Assembly: GCA_950022655.1 (NCBI GenBank)
Contig: OX465579.1
Span: forward strand, 50,757,950-50,821,949
DNA length: 64,000 nt
Direction: 5' to 3'
Source of the DNA: Alentia gelatinosa
Lineage: Eukaryota > Annelida > Polychaeta > Phyllodocida > Polynoidae
Shown here: piece after piece, positions 44,667 through 55,970 of the stretch
How the letters are laid out: each line of letters begins with the position of its first letter
Numbering within the stretch: position 1 is the first letter of the stretch
Made by a program: the position numbers and the translations under genes
Notes under the pieces: model-generated
What the model saw: only the letters and a program-made list of their open reading frames with translations
The model's database searches: none
Told to the model about the DNA's origin: nothing

Positions 44667-45739
44667 TCTTACATCTCTTTTTTTCAAATATTTTTAGGAC
44701 TCAGACTCGACGAAGTCGCTAGTACCCTTTAAAATTACTGGGTTTAATTCATTTGAAAACCACTCGAGGTTGACGTAAAGGTAAGCGCTCGTGTATTACT
44801 ACGCGTCAACTTCTCGTGGTTTGCGGCCGACTGTCCACAAAACTATCGATTTTTATCTATGTATTCCATGTCCTATGATTTATTTACAATTTCTTTTAAC
44901 CCACGTGTTGTATACTATTTCCTGCGTAACATATCAAATATCCCTCTGGCGTACAATTGTAAAAAATATGTCCCTTGTGTCATACCTTGTCTCATAGCGT
45001 GTTATATCTCAAGAACCCTTCTCTTGCGTCCTTCATCCTGCATCCCAAATCGCTAGTACCACACCCGATATTCCCTTTTTCACTGGATGCTCCATGACTA
45101 CTGCAGTAAAGCAGTGACAATACCGGCTACATCAAAGGACATATTATATCTCCTAGTTGAACCCTTGAACCTGCTGATACCGATGGAATAACAAGTTCCC
45201 CAAATCCTGCTATGTCTTGCCCTATGTCCCATCCCTCGTACATGAAATCTCATATTTCAGATCCTACAAGAATACAATTTGTATCTAGTGACCTGCATGC
45301 ACGGTTTCAGCTACTGCCTGTTCTGCTTTTACCCTCCGCCATTTTCGGACCAGCACTAATAGTCACGTGACAAAGGCATCCAATGAACGCCATCATTTTG
45401 CCCATGTCAAGGCGCAGGCCAAGCAGTCCCAAATATGAAGCCCCCCACGTGACCGGCCTACATTCCACGTCACTTCATTCTTCGAACAGAGTCCCAGGGA
45501 GTCCCAGTCCCGGGTAGACGTCATCGTTGGAGGCGTTATAATGACTTTGACACCGACCAATGCAGTAAGATATAGCAAAATATGAGCAGTTCCTCAAGAG
45601 AAATGTACGAAACATACATTTTCCGATAATTATCTTTCCAATATTGCCTGAAAAACATGAAGGATGCCCTTTGTATTCAACTATTGACCACATAAACACA
45701 CACACATATATATCGATATATATATATCGATATATATAT
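44667..45739. other. No recognised feature
   Basis: Mixed non-coding sequence. A short inverted repeat lies near 44755-44825 and CGATATATATAT words at 45710-45738. Confidence 0.4.
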
Positions 45740-45805
45740 AAAGGCTCAAGAGTTGAAATATATGTTTTTCTAGGTTTTCTAGATTTCACTGGGAGGCCTG
45801 TATAA

Positions 45806-45883
<78 letters not shown>

Positions 45884-46410
45884 TCTAAACTGTAAGCAGG
45901 CCTCCTAGTTACACCCTTCCTAAATATAGGTTTTTGAAAATAGGTTTTGAAAATCAAAATATAGGTTTTTACAGGTTTTTCAAGACCAAAAAATAGGCTT
46001 TTATAGGTTTTTAGGGTTAATATATTCACCATGATTCACCATATATTCAGTCAGATTATAGTGAATCGCTTATCTTCAGTTCTTTGTTATGACGTCGGGA
46101 TGTCTGGCTCATCAGGTTAGACATGCATGCTGAGTTTCTAACAGCGTAGCCAGTCTGGCAAGAAGTTTTGATTCTTAAACATTTTAAGATCTCTTAAATA
46201 CACCGATAATGTGGATTACTTGTCATTTGAACATCTGACTTTGTGTCAATTTAACTTCTAAAATTTCCCGAATACATCAATCTGCATGGCAATGAAAAAA
46301 TATAGGTCTTTATAGGTTACATTGGTTACTTAAATAAAAATAAAGGCTCAAGAGTTGAAATATATGTTTTTCTAGGTTTTCTAGATTTCACTGGGAGGCC
46401 TGTATAAGAA
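45740..46410. repeat. 70-bp exact direct repeats flanking about 530 bp
   Basis: AAAGGCTCAAGAGTTGAAAT through GGCCTGTATAAGAA occurs at 45740-45809 and again at 46342-46410 with no difference seen. Between them lie a (TA)n tract (45809-45881) and degenerate ATAGGTTTTT repeats. It could be a miniature terminal-repeat element or a segmental duplication. Confidence 0.6.
45809..45881. repeat. (TA)n microsatellite
   Basis: A pure TA tract of about 73 bp immediately after the first 70-bp repeat copy. Confidence 0.95.
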
Positions 46411-47199
46411 AAAAATAATAAGGATGTATACATTATCGTTTAGCGAACATGTCCAAGAAGGATGGGATCTACCAGACGAGGACGACAGGCAAGAATTACT
46501 ATACAACGGTAAGGCGGAGAATGGCTCTGTGATTCTCGGACATGCCTGCTACCCTCTGCCCCACTACCTTACAATAAATGCTGCCATTTCGTAGAAATCA
46601 TTACTGGTTTCAGTTTTTCTAGCTCATTGGTCTCATCGTATGAAAATATGTGTTGTGGCCCTCCGATATTTGATCCTGTACCTGTCTTAGCTTTGTTCGT
46701 ACTTATATTTTCATTCCGTTCAGAACATAGACGGTGACAGTAATAGACAAGGCTTGAACCATGAGCTCGGCCTTGTCATAATTTGGTCAAGTGGATGCAT
46801 AGTGTTGGAAGAATGTAGCTGTAGTTCGTTATGCTATTCGAGCAACATTGTTCTCATGAAGGCACATGTTCTTTGGGATAAAAGCAATAGTGTGGAGTCA
46901 TGTGTGATATATGAAATTTGATTTATTTGTAAATTCCCTGCCTATATGTAATATAACATGTACTATATGTAACATGTAGCATAGTTAATCTTAGTACGGA
47001 TATTTCTCAAGGTGCATAATAGTTCTGTACTACTGCAGCAAATACTGAGGTGCAGAAGAACTCTCGGGCTATAGTCGAGCATGATGTCGGGCAGTTTTGT
47101 GATGCCTACAAATATAAGAAAGAAATACGACACACTATTTGAGCGGAGAGCCAACCATAAATGTCGACCATGTCGTCATCAGCATGTCGTAATGGCAGA

Positions 47200-47470
47200 C
47201 TGGAGCCCCTGACAAATGGCGGTGTTGTCATGCCAACCGTCAGACAACGGCGCTGATTGGTCGGGAGGAACGCGCGCAACGCGCCGACCGGCAAATGGGG
47301 TCAGAAGAGGGCGCGCCAGTCGGGATGACGGGGACGGTGACGTGTGCCGTTTACTCCCCAAGCCGATCTTTACTTCGCACTAGTCTTATGGGAGAGCTGG
47401 GCCGCGCTTGGAGCGTGACTGCGGCTCTATCCATCAGCAGGGAGACGATGTGGCCTATTAGAGGTTGGGG
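47200..47470. promoter_or_regulatory. CpG-rich promoter-like island
   Basis: CpG-dense stretch with an inverted CCAAT box (GATTGG near 47255), a YY1-like AAATGGCGG (near 47215), a CRE-like GTGACGTG (near 47337) and GC-rich runs, in AT-rich surroundings. No downstream or upstream coding exon could be linked to it. Confidence 0.3.
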
Positions 47471-48336
47471 GCAGAGCTGAAGCGACGCTTGGCGACTGGC
47501 TTTTTGCTAGCTCTTTTGGTAAATGAGGCCAATTCTGGGGGTCTGGGTGATTTGTGTGCAGTTAGGGGACTATTCAGAGCTACGGCAAAATGCTATGATT
47601 TACAACGTCATGTGGTCCTAACATATAGGCACGCATGAAACACTGACGATGAATAAGATACATGGGAAGGTCAGGGTTTTCGACGGATGGCATACAGGAA
47701 GTTGTCAGTATGTTGTCTTGGATGGCATCTTAACCACCATTGCATCTTTCTGCGCATTCTTTGATGTAAAAAAAGATATTATGATCTTAATGTAGGACGC
47801 GAGAAGGATAAACTACTCAGTCCAGTTGTATGCGTATGGAAGAGCACCATTAGATGTACAAAACGATCGCTGCGTGTTCACAAGGAATATATTCCACCTA
47901 CGAATGCGGTGCAAAGTATTAATAGCATGCCTGCCTAACTGCAGACGACCCGGATTCGAGGTTTTGTCGAGCCGCCGATATCTCTTACTACCTGCCCTGG
48001 AAGTTATCACGGAGAAAAATCCCAAATTGTCCACATTGATAGCCTTAAACCCATTCGCGGCGGGTGATGCCTGCATGTATCACCACGGTATATCGAGTGA
48101 TGCCTGCAGGCGACACCACGGTAGATCGTGCGAGATCTCGTTATCAAAGTTTGAAACGCCCCTAAAACAATAAATAATGAAGGAATAGTTTTGTTTATTT
48201 TCAATATATTTAGAAAAGATATAACCGTGTCTAAAAATAATCATTACAAAAATATAGTAACCATGGAAACCATAAACAAAGAATGAAACAGGTGCGGGTA
48301 AGATCACAAGCAGACGACCACGCCCCCGATGCCAAA

Positions 48337-49404
48337 ATGGTGGAATGGTCGGACGACGACTGCGACTAGGGGGATTGGGAGGACGACCTACCCTTTACAA
48401 TGTTGGCCCTACTACATGGGAATGGAGCCAGAGCATCTGGAACAGAAACACCCTAAGGAAATGTCAAAAAACGGATCAAAACCACCCAGAAACGTCCAAA
48501 ATCAACGAATTCGATAGCGAATCCAGCAGTTTGGCTTCTGTGAATGATGCAAGTTCAGACAGTGGGGGAGACGATATCGCCTCCGGTGATGATGTATCGA
48601 TGGTTTCGAAAGAGCAAGAAACCACAGCATGTGGTCGGAAATGGACCAAGATAAAGGAGAATTTGGGAAATAAACATCCTCCAACAGATTTCGATGACAG
48701 CAGCTCAGGAATGACTTCAGAAGTGGACCCCGAAATGCCCAGAACACCGATAAACTTTTTCCGATTACACCTCACTTATGGTTTCCTAGAAGCACTGGTA
48801 GGCTGCACCAACAGATACGCTGATGACAATCCAGTTCGTGGATCCGCAAAGAAAAGGAAATGGACTCCTATCACTATTTCAGACCTTAGAATCTTCATAG
48901 CATTGACAATGTTAATGTCCATAGTGAAAAAGATACAAATCCAGGATTACTGGTCGAGAATATGCGAACTATCAACTCCTTACTTTGGGACAATAATAAC
49001 TCGTGATCGTTTCCTCGACATATTACGGTAAGCTGAAACAATTCTCCCAGGAACAATATTCAGATATAAACCACTGTATTTCTAGTTACGATAGCTATAT
49101 TGAATCAATTTTGGTATTATTCTGATATAAAAGGGTATGCAGGTCTACCACACGTAGTGATTCCATAACATTCCCTTTGCAGGTATTTCAACTTCGGTCC
49201 ACAACAGGGCGACGATACTGAGGCACCCCCCACAGCTATGGATAGTGTGAACTGGTTATTGGATCACCTAAACAACATATCAATACGTGTTTTTCGTCCC
49301 AAACGGGAAATAAGTGTGGACGAAACCATGGTCAAGCATAAGGGGAGATGTGGACATCGTCAATATATGCCTCTAAAACCTACCAAATGGAGTATCAAGT
49401 TCTG
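48337..49404 (+). pseudogene. piggyBac transposase of element 1, broken
   Basis: The start MVEWSDDDCD is followed by TAG (48367-48369) and then GDWEDDLPF; the related copy on the minus strand has Trp there. A frameshift leads into the frame of KINEFDSESSS and KWTKIKENLGN. Then come the piggyBac core TPINFFRLHLTYGFLEALVG, ISDLRIFIALTMLMSIVKKI and TPYFGTIITRDRFLDIL. Exon 1 ends at 49027 (gtaagc) and exon 2 spans 49183-49404, beginning YFNFGPQQGDD and holding ISVDETMVKHKGRCGHRQYM, the conserved first-Asp segment. Exons for the remaining catalytic core were not found. Confidence 0.85.
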
Positions 49405-49550
49405 GTAAGCGAACAATTCGTTATAAAAAAATGAATGTAAACCCCTAACCACACACTTCCCCACTCATTGTTATATCTCAATATATATACTCGAACAAAC
49501 CTCAAAGTGTCGGGTTCACTCCCATCTAACTCCCTGATCGTTTATATAAT

Positions 49551-50004
49551 GCTAAAAGCCCGTACGAAATGATTTTTAAATCGACATCTTCTGCTGTCAG
49601 TCCCGTGTCAACCGCTCTCCGCAGTTGACGCCATGTTGAAGCAAGCCAAAATATGAACCGTGTAAGGCCCAGTGGTTAAATTTGATCATCAAGTTAATTC
49701 TCGTCGATAGTGTAAAATATCATACGGGAACAAACCTCAGAGTGAGGGGAATATCCTCGTATAAGTCATTGTTCCTATATTTAATGTTAAAAGCCTGTAC
49801 AAAATGATTTTCTAACTCGCCTACATATGCTTGTCCTAGTCGGCGTCTCCCCCACCACTGAGTCGAGTGCGCAGTTCGATGTCAATATCTTTCATTCTTT
49901 TTCTATCACTTCCGTACGTTCAAACCTGACAATATATATATACTGGAATAAACCTCAGAGTCTTGGGTTAACTCTCATCTACCTCCCTGTTCGTTTATCT
50001 AATG
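49551..50004 (+). repeat. Internal alternating repeat of the piggyBac family (left part)
   Basis: Two alternating units: alpha (49551-49789, with GACGCCATGTTGAAGCAAGC) and beta (49790-50004, with GTTCGATGTCAATATCTTTC). Each begins near a TTAAAAGCC-like junction and contains a GGAACAAACCTCAGAGT-like motif. After the nested insertion the pattern resumes: alpha 55613-55850, beta 55851 to about 56040. In element 2 the complement lies at about 51116-51650. Confidence 0.7.
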
Positions 50005-50699
50005 TTAACCCCTTCGCGGCGGGCCCCCATCCCAGCGAGCGCGCGAACACACCGGGTAACAATGCCGATATCACTCGCGTGAGGGCGGGCCTATATATGC
50101 TTCCGGCCCAAATCTGGGTCGGCGTCACAATGTCTGGTTAGAAATATTTGTTTTATCGAATTGATGGTAAATAACAATAAAAGTTGTTGACACTGTTGTC
50201 TATGACAATATTCTAACTCCTCTGAGGATTTGGTATGGTATATATATAGAATAATTTAGAAAATCCAGAAACAAGTATGGGTGACTGGACAAGATTCAAA
50301 CAAAAAAAAAAAGGCGCCCACAAGGGCACAGACGCTGGCGAGCATCTTATGTCTTTGAACCTGGATTTCCATATAGGATTATTTGAATATTAATCTGCCA
50401 GCGGAAGAGGAGCAATATATATATATTCCCTACGTGTGTGGGTGGTTATTATGGAGAAATAGCCGGCAGATCAACCTCTGTGGACAGGACCATGTTGAGA
50501 CATCGATCGCAAAATAAGTGTGACAGTGGTTTATATTGACAACGCCAGGCTGTGAAGTTGCGGTTCTGCAGAGTTATAACTTTGCTGCTGTCATATCCAT
50601 ACAAAATGCATTGACATCATTAATCATCACCCTGGGAATATTCTACAAGTCTTCACGATTCTGGCAGTGTCTGGTTTATTCATATAGACGCTAAATAAC

Positions 50700-51112
50700 G
50701 AGAGAAAATGGATATTTACCAAGGCGCAAAACCTATCGACATTCTACTCAGTGCGGTGTCAATGAAGCCAATACTACAAAAGCCGAATCGTTTAGCCATC
50801 ACCTCACTTCGGCTTTGGTCGATTTACCCCTACAAGACGTTATGACATCGCTATTGGATTATACTGGAAGAAACAAAAAAGCCTGCTGAATCTCCCCCCT
50901 GTGAAATCAACATGATTATATTCTTTACTGGATCTGTACGAGTCAATCTCACCAAGGAGTTATATATGTGGCTTCGCCCCAGCATGGCGTGTTTGTGGTC
51001 GGCACTTTCAAATCCAACAACTCCCTTCACCGCAGTGCAAAGACAACATGTAGAAAATGATCTCACACAAGGTTTAAACCTTCAGGAAGTTAATGGAGAC
51101 ATATATATATAA
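50700..51112 (+). pseudogene. Frameshifted copy of the antisense ORF in element 2
   Basis: Parallel to the ORF at 55971-56318: TKAESFSHHLTSALVDLPLQ and DVMTSLLDYTG in one frame, then a stop and frameshift, then NLTKELYMWLRPSMACLWSA and PFTAVQRQHVENDLTQG in another. Opposite in strand to the transposase. Confidence 0.45.
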
Positions 51113-51653
51113 CGAATCTTCGCACTCAAGGTTTGTTCCTATATAACTTTTGTAAAGTTTAAACGGTTAGATAAATAGAAAATAAATAAAACATAACCCA
51201 CATCGAACTACGCATTACGCTGTGTGGGTGGGGAAACACTTGGCAATGTAGGTTTGTTAGAAAATCATATCGCACAAGGGTTTAACATTAAATATACAAA
51301 TAATGACTTATACGAGTATATTCCCCACACTCTGAGGTTTGTTCACTTATGCTATTTTACATTTTGATAGAGTATTAACTTGATGATCAAATTTAACCGT
51401 TGTGCCTTACGCGGTTCATATTTTGACTTGCTTCAACATGGCGTCAACTGTGGGGAGCGGTTGACACGGCACTGACAGGGAAATAGGTCGGTTTGAAAAT
51501 TAATTCATACAGGCCTTTAACGTTGGATAAACCATCAGGGAAGTAGGTGGGAGCAAAGCCGAGACACTGAGGTTTATTCCAGTATATATATTGTCGGGTT
51601 TAAACGTGTGGAAGTAATAGTAAATGAATTGAAGATATTGACATCGAACTTAC

Positions 51654-52670
51654 CGTAGGATTTGCATGAAGCGATCCCTTGTCATGACAGTGGAGAAATA
51701 GGGGGTTGTCAACTCTCGAATGGTTGTCCAGTAGTCTTTTATTTTAACTTTTTTTTACCAAAGCCATCAGGAATATTTTCATTGTAGGTTCATCTACATC
51801 CTTCCATTTTTTCATGTTTCTTGATGAAGAATCGGGATCGTAATTGGAGGCGTACTGGTTTGTGGTAGTGACCAGCCTCTGGATGAAGGTGGTGGTCAGG
51901 AGCAGTCTAAAAAATCAAAAAAAAAATCTTTTTTCTCTCAATTCGGGCGAAACCCCGCTGTTAGATTCATCAAAAACATCCATTCCACCTATTCTGGGCA
52001 TATTCGGCTTAACCCTTTAAGGACGGGTTCTTGTGGCCAAGGTACATCCTGGAGGACGGGTGCTGGTGGCACTTTATACAGCTAGGGGACGGGCACACAG
52101 TCGTTAAAACGCAATTCAATTGTTTAATCATGTGATATGATATATAATCTTAAATATTTTATTTCTTTTGAATAGAAATATTAATAATGGTATCATACAT
52201 ACATTCTATGAAAATTTCATTAATGTTCCTCCATTATTTTTTGTTAAAAACAATTTTGTAGATCTTTGAGAAATGATGCCTCAAGGCATCATTCGCCCTG
52301 GCCTGGATGATGCCTCAAGGCATCATTCGCCCTAGGCTGGATGATGCCTCAAGGCATCATTCGCCCTTAAAGGGTTAATCTTTGTCCATTTTACTTCGCT
52401 TTTGCCATCTGCTGATGTCTGGGGGTGGGCATCAGGTGCAGGGGGGGGATCTCCATTGTCTTTAGCCGGGGGGGCATCGCCTTCAGCCATGCTGTCATCT
52501 TCCGTGTCAGTCATATTCCCTTCATTTTCCGATAAATCCTTGTGATGGCTGGTTTGTGTGGTTGTCTGGCATCTTTTTTTATCATATTTATCAAGAAGTA
52601 CGATGGAAGTTAGCGGTAAATCGTCTTCCCAATCATCCCAATCGCTATCTGAAGAGGCCCACTCTGCCAT
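51654..52670 (-). pseudogene. piggyBac transposase exon 1 of element 2, split by a MITE
   Basis: Starts at 52670: MAEWASSDSDWDDWEDDLPL, then an acidic, low-complexity region, then KSEVKWTKI. Here the TTAA MITE (52009-52378) interrupts. Removing the MITE with one TTAA keeps the frame, continuing PNMPRIGGMDVFDESNSG. After a stop and frame change come FFRLLLTTTFIQRLVTTTNQ, KWKDVDEPTMKIFLMAL and a decayed MTRDRF-like end with donor gtaagt at 51653. The exon with the first catalytic Asp is not found downstream. Confidence 0.8.
52009..52378. mobile_element. 370-bp piggyBac-type MITE with palindromic subterminal repeats
   Basis: TTAACCCTTTAAGGACGGG on the left and its partner (complement TTAACCCTTTAAGGGCGAA) on the right, flanked by TTAA. 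Near the right end three 36-bp units each contain ATGATGCCTCAAGGCATCAT, an almost perfect palindrome, followed by TCGCCC. The ends differ from those of elements 1 and 2, so another piggyBac family probably moved it. Confidence 0.85.
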
Positions 52671-52740
52671 CTTGGAGAGGTGGGGGGCGTCGTCTGCTTA
52701 TTTTGCTTCGCGCCTCCGTGTTCGGTCGATATTTTGAAAT

Positions 52741-52754
52741 ATTGCCATGGCAAC
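52741..52754. promoter_or_regulatory. X-box-like motif upstream of the element 2 transposase
   Basis: ATTGCCATGGCAAC, one or two bases from the perfect RFX palindrome, 70-85 bp upstream of the transposase ATG (minus strand). It could be part of the transposon promoter; inference only. Confidence 0.3.
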
Positions 52755-53418
52755 ACAATGTAATATGAGGATTGTCGGACGTCTGCAATGTGTGCATAAC
52801 ACCACCACAAGTGTTCTCCTAACGTTATAGCGTACTCGCCGCGTGGTCGGTTGCGCCATGTGCTAGATGTTATCCCTGTTCCTATTGGCTGAACTTGACC
52901 TAGTTCTGCCGTCAGGACGATTCTGATTGGACAGCGTAGTAAACAACGCGCCGTCACTGTGGCAACGTCCTCACGCTGGGCACTGCCTAACTGCTACCAG
53001 CAGGGGCTGACCATTTGGTGCTCAGTGAGGTGGGGACATTTTATGTGTAGGGGAGGGCGGACAAACTGCTGTGGATTCGAGTTTATCGGACCGTTCTCCT
53101 CAGACACGGGGACGAGAGACTTGTGGTTTCGAAGATTACTTCTTCTCGTCAGGTGTGGCACTTTGGGGGGGGGGGTTTATTCCTGATTCCTTCACCGTCT
53201 TGTACCATTTTTGTGGTGGTGAAAAATGAGAGGATCACGTTACGTGTGATATTTCTCTATTTTATTGTTTTGCAAATGTTGCATGGCCGGCTGCTGTCGC
53301 GGCCTATAATATCTAGCTCAAAAAGCACACCCCCCAACTGGTGGGTATAGTTTTCGTTGGCGAGTACCAAGTTAGGAGTCTTTTAAGGTCGGGCTTGTAG
53401 GACTACTGTGTGAATGAT

Positions 53419-55405
53419 TTCTCTTAGAATTCTCTATAGCGAATTAGTGCGTGAAGACGTCTATTTGTGTGTAAAAAAAAATTTGACGTGGCGTTATGGT
53501 AGTCCCTTAGCCGTACCGGTTGTCCATGGTGTTTAGTCCCCATGGGGATTGACTCCTTAGTCGATGGATCCAATTGAACTCAACTTTGTTCCGTAGGGTC
53601 ATCGCTCTATCGCTTTTGGGGTGGCAAAAGATGAAGTCGAGTATGTGAAACTTCACATCTTCGATGCCTTCATGATTGCAGTCATTGAAGTGTATTGGTA
53701 CTTCATTTTGATTGTTTGCTTTTTTGATGTTTCTGAGATGCTCGTACATCCTTTCTCTGATCTTGCGTTTGGTTTGCCCAACGTAATGTATACCGCATTT
53801 TTGACATTCAATGCAGTATATTACATTGGAACTGTTGCAGGTCACATTCCACTTGGTGTCATACCTGTCGTTTGTGGTTTTGGAGCGGATGCTGCCACCC
53901 CTATCTAGTTTTGCGCAATACTGACAGTTTTTACGATTGCAGATATTGCGCATATTGGTTTTGCCCTTGTCGTCGTCTGTCACCCTTTCCTTTTCATTTT
54001 CGGGGTGATAATCTGTCTTGGATCTGACAAGATGATCCTTCAGATTCTTAGGGCGTTTGTAGCCCTTTACTAGTTTACTTCGGTATATCGACTTTGTCGT
54101 TACCGACCTTCCTAGTAAGTCCCAGTTTTTCTCGACAATTTCCCCCAGTTTGTTTTTGCCGGGGCGGTAGGTGGCGATCAGGAAAGTTTTTTCTTTTTCC
54201 TCTTTGTCACCTTTGTCTTTTTTCGGTTTGAGATTGTCGCTCCTTTCTATGGCATCAACCTTAGCCTTGCACTGTAGGAGTGTCTTTCGTGGGTAACCTT
54301 TGGCTTCGAATTCATCCACTTTACTCGTGGCATGTTTCTCGTAGTCTTCGGTTTTCCCACATATGCGTTTCAGTCTCAGAAGTTGGGAGTAGGGGAGACT
54401 ACGCTTTGTAGCTGGAGGGTGTGCTGAATCATATCATAGATACGTGTTCGCATCTGTGGGCTTTGTGTACAAGTCTGTGTACATTTTGCCCTCCTCCACC
54501 TTGACCTTCGTGTCCAGGAAGTTAATTTCTGTCCTGGAACTCTCATTCGTGAACTTGATGGAGTGGTGGGCATTGTTCAGAAACTCCAGCCACTTGTCTA
54601 GTTCATCTTGGCCATGTTCCCATATGTAGAAGGTATCGTCTATATATCTCCACCATACTGAGGGTGCGAGGTGATACTTCGCAAGTATCGTCTCCTTGAT
54701 GTGTTCCATATACAGATTTGCGTACGACGGGGCCAGCCTGGTCCCCATCGCCGTCCCTCTAACCTGAATATAATGTTTACCATTGAAAACTATGTTGTTT
54801 TTAGTCAACACCATTTCCAAGAGGTCTACCAGTGATTGATTGGTGGGTTTGATGTCCCCTTTTTCTGGTCTCCTTTAGTTTTCTGGAGATGACCTCAATG
54901 CCTTCAGCATTTGGTATGTTTGTGTATAGGGAACTCACATCTAGAGTTCCCATGATTACGTCTCCACGTCGGTTTTGGAGATTCTCAATCTTGTTCACAA
55001 AGTTGTTAGTGTCCTTGATATATGACTTTATATCCGGCACTAGTGGTTTAAGTAAATTGTCGACAAAGAATGAGATTTTCTCTGTCGGACAATTGTTCGC
55101 CGACACCACCAGCCTCCCAGGTGGAGGTCGTTGGGTCTTGTGGATTTTGGGGAGAAAGTAGATGTTAGGCGCTTTCGGTTTGTCACTTTTCAAGGCGCCT
55201 GCCATTCTATCACTTATCTCCCCACCCTTGGTCATTTCCTCTATTTTATCCTTAATTTCTGTGTTGAGGCTTTTTGTTGGATCGCTTGTTAAAGGATGAT
55301 ATGTACTTTCATCTCTTAATTGTTTTTCTGCCTCGGCAAAATTTTTTTTTATACAAAAATAGACGTCTTCACGCACTAATTCGCTATAGAGAATTCTAAG
55401 AGAAA
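53419..55405 (-). mobile_element. Penelope-like retroelement with inverted terminal fragment
   Basis: Encodes an RT and GIY-YIG endonuclease on the minus strand. About 65 bp at the left end (53419-53485, TAGAATTCTCTATAGCGAAT, GTGCGTGAAGACGTCTATTT) recur as the exact inverse at 55338-55405. Penelope elements typically carry such inverted or tandem partial copies. One frameshift and one in-frame stop are the main lesions, so the insertion is rather recent. It lies between the 5' end and the transposase of piggyBac element 2. Confidence 0.88.
53507..54319 (-). pseudogene. Penelope-like GIY-YIG endonuclease domain
   Basis: Same frame as the second RT part but separated by a TGA near 54436 (TNTYL-stop-YDSAHPP-like, probably CGA to TGA). 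After a linker (FEAKGYPRKTLLQCKAK) come a basic region, a zinc-like CNRKNCQYC motif and the endonuclease signature VIYCIECQKCGIHYVGQTKR, KIRERMYEH and HFNDCNH. The GIY-YIG nuclease makes the target-site nick in Penelope-like elements. Confidence 0.85.
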
Positions 55406-55409
55406 ACAC
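54434..55409 (-). pseudogene. Penelope-like reverse transcriptase, one frameshift
   Basis: Minus strand, frame 1 (55409-54801): NIYFLPKIHKTQRPPPGR, RLVVSANNCPTEKISFFVDN, GTLDVSSLYTNIPNAEG (motif A). A 1-base shift near 54860 leads to frame 2 (54820-54434): GTAMGTRLAPSYANLYMEHI (motif B), RYIDDTFYIWEHG (motif C with the catalytic Asp pair) and INFLDTKV. All RT motifs are intact. The N-terminal residues derive from the terminal repeat. Similar in design to telomerase-related Penelope RTs. Confidence 0.88.
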
Positions 55410-55970
55410 AATGTAATATGTTATTTTTTTACATACTATTGTATATTTCCTATGTGTATAGAAAAAAATCAGATGAATTCATCCATTATTATAGGTTTTA
55501 TCGGCATTTGAAAACATAACTTTAAACTCTCGCCCCAGCGCGGTTGATGCCATATGGCAACATCCCGCCCCAGCACGGTTGATGCTGTATGGCATCACCC
55601 ACCGCGAAGGAGTTAAAAGCCCTTGCGAACTGATTTTCAAATCGACCTATTCCCCTGTTGGCCTTGTGTCAACCACTCTCCACAGTAGACGCCATGTTGA
55701 ATCCAGTCAAAATATGCACCGCATGAGTCCTATGCTCTAATTAATATATATCAATTTCTACTCGTCCAAACTGGACAATATTATACGGGAACAAAGCTTA
55801 GAGTGTGGGGAATATCCTCATATAAGTCACTGTTCATATATTAAATGCTGAAAACTTGTCCGATATGATTTCCTAACTGACCCAGATCTGTCGAAGTCGG
55901 CATGCGCGGTTCGATGACAATTTGTTTACTTTATCTAATACTACTTTCACACGTTTAAACATGATTATAT

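Larger units (their letters stand above)
50005..55616 (-). mobile_element. piggyBac element 2, nested inside element 1
   Basis: Bounded by TTAA on both sides (50005-50008 and 55613-55616). The 5' end on the right reads, complemented, TTAACTCCTTCGCGGTGGGT. The 3' end on the left is TTAACCCCTTCGCGGCGGGC. Flanks TAATG|TTAA|AAGCCC rebuild the motif taatgttaaaagcctg that stands uninterrupted at about 49780, which confirms the insertion point and TTAA duplication. The transposase lies on the minus strand and is broken by a MITE. A Penelope-like element sits in the 5' part. Confidence 0.82.

Noticed and set aside
46426..46511. Open stretch MYTLSFSEHVQEGWDLPDED ending at a GTAAGG donor
   Set aside because: Short, no acceptor or partner exon, no family match, and not in a sensible position relative to the piggyBac element.
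47915..47975. tRNA-like B-box region (GACCCGGATTCGAGG) near the left end of piggyBac element 1
   Set aside because: The A-box and stems are too poor to call a tRNA or a SINE with confidence.
48045..55616. A single piggyBac from the left end at 48045 to the end at 55613
   Set aside because: This pairing would make two overlapping, crossing elements; the TTAA flanks and repeat junction show instead that 50005-55616 is nested inside 48045-57079.
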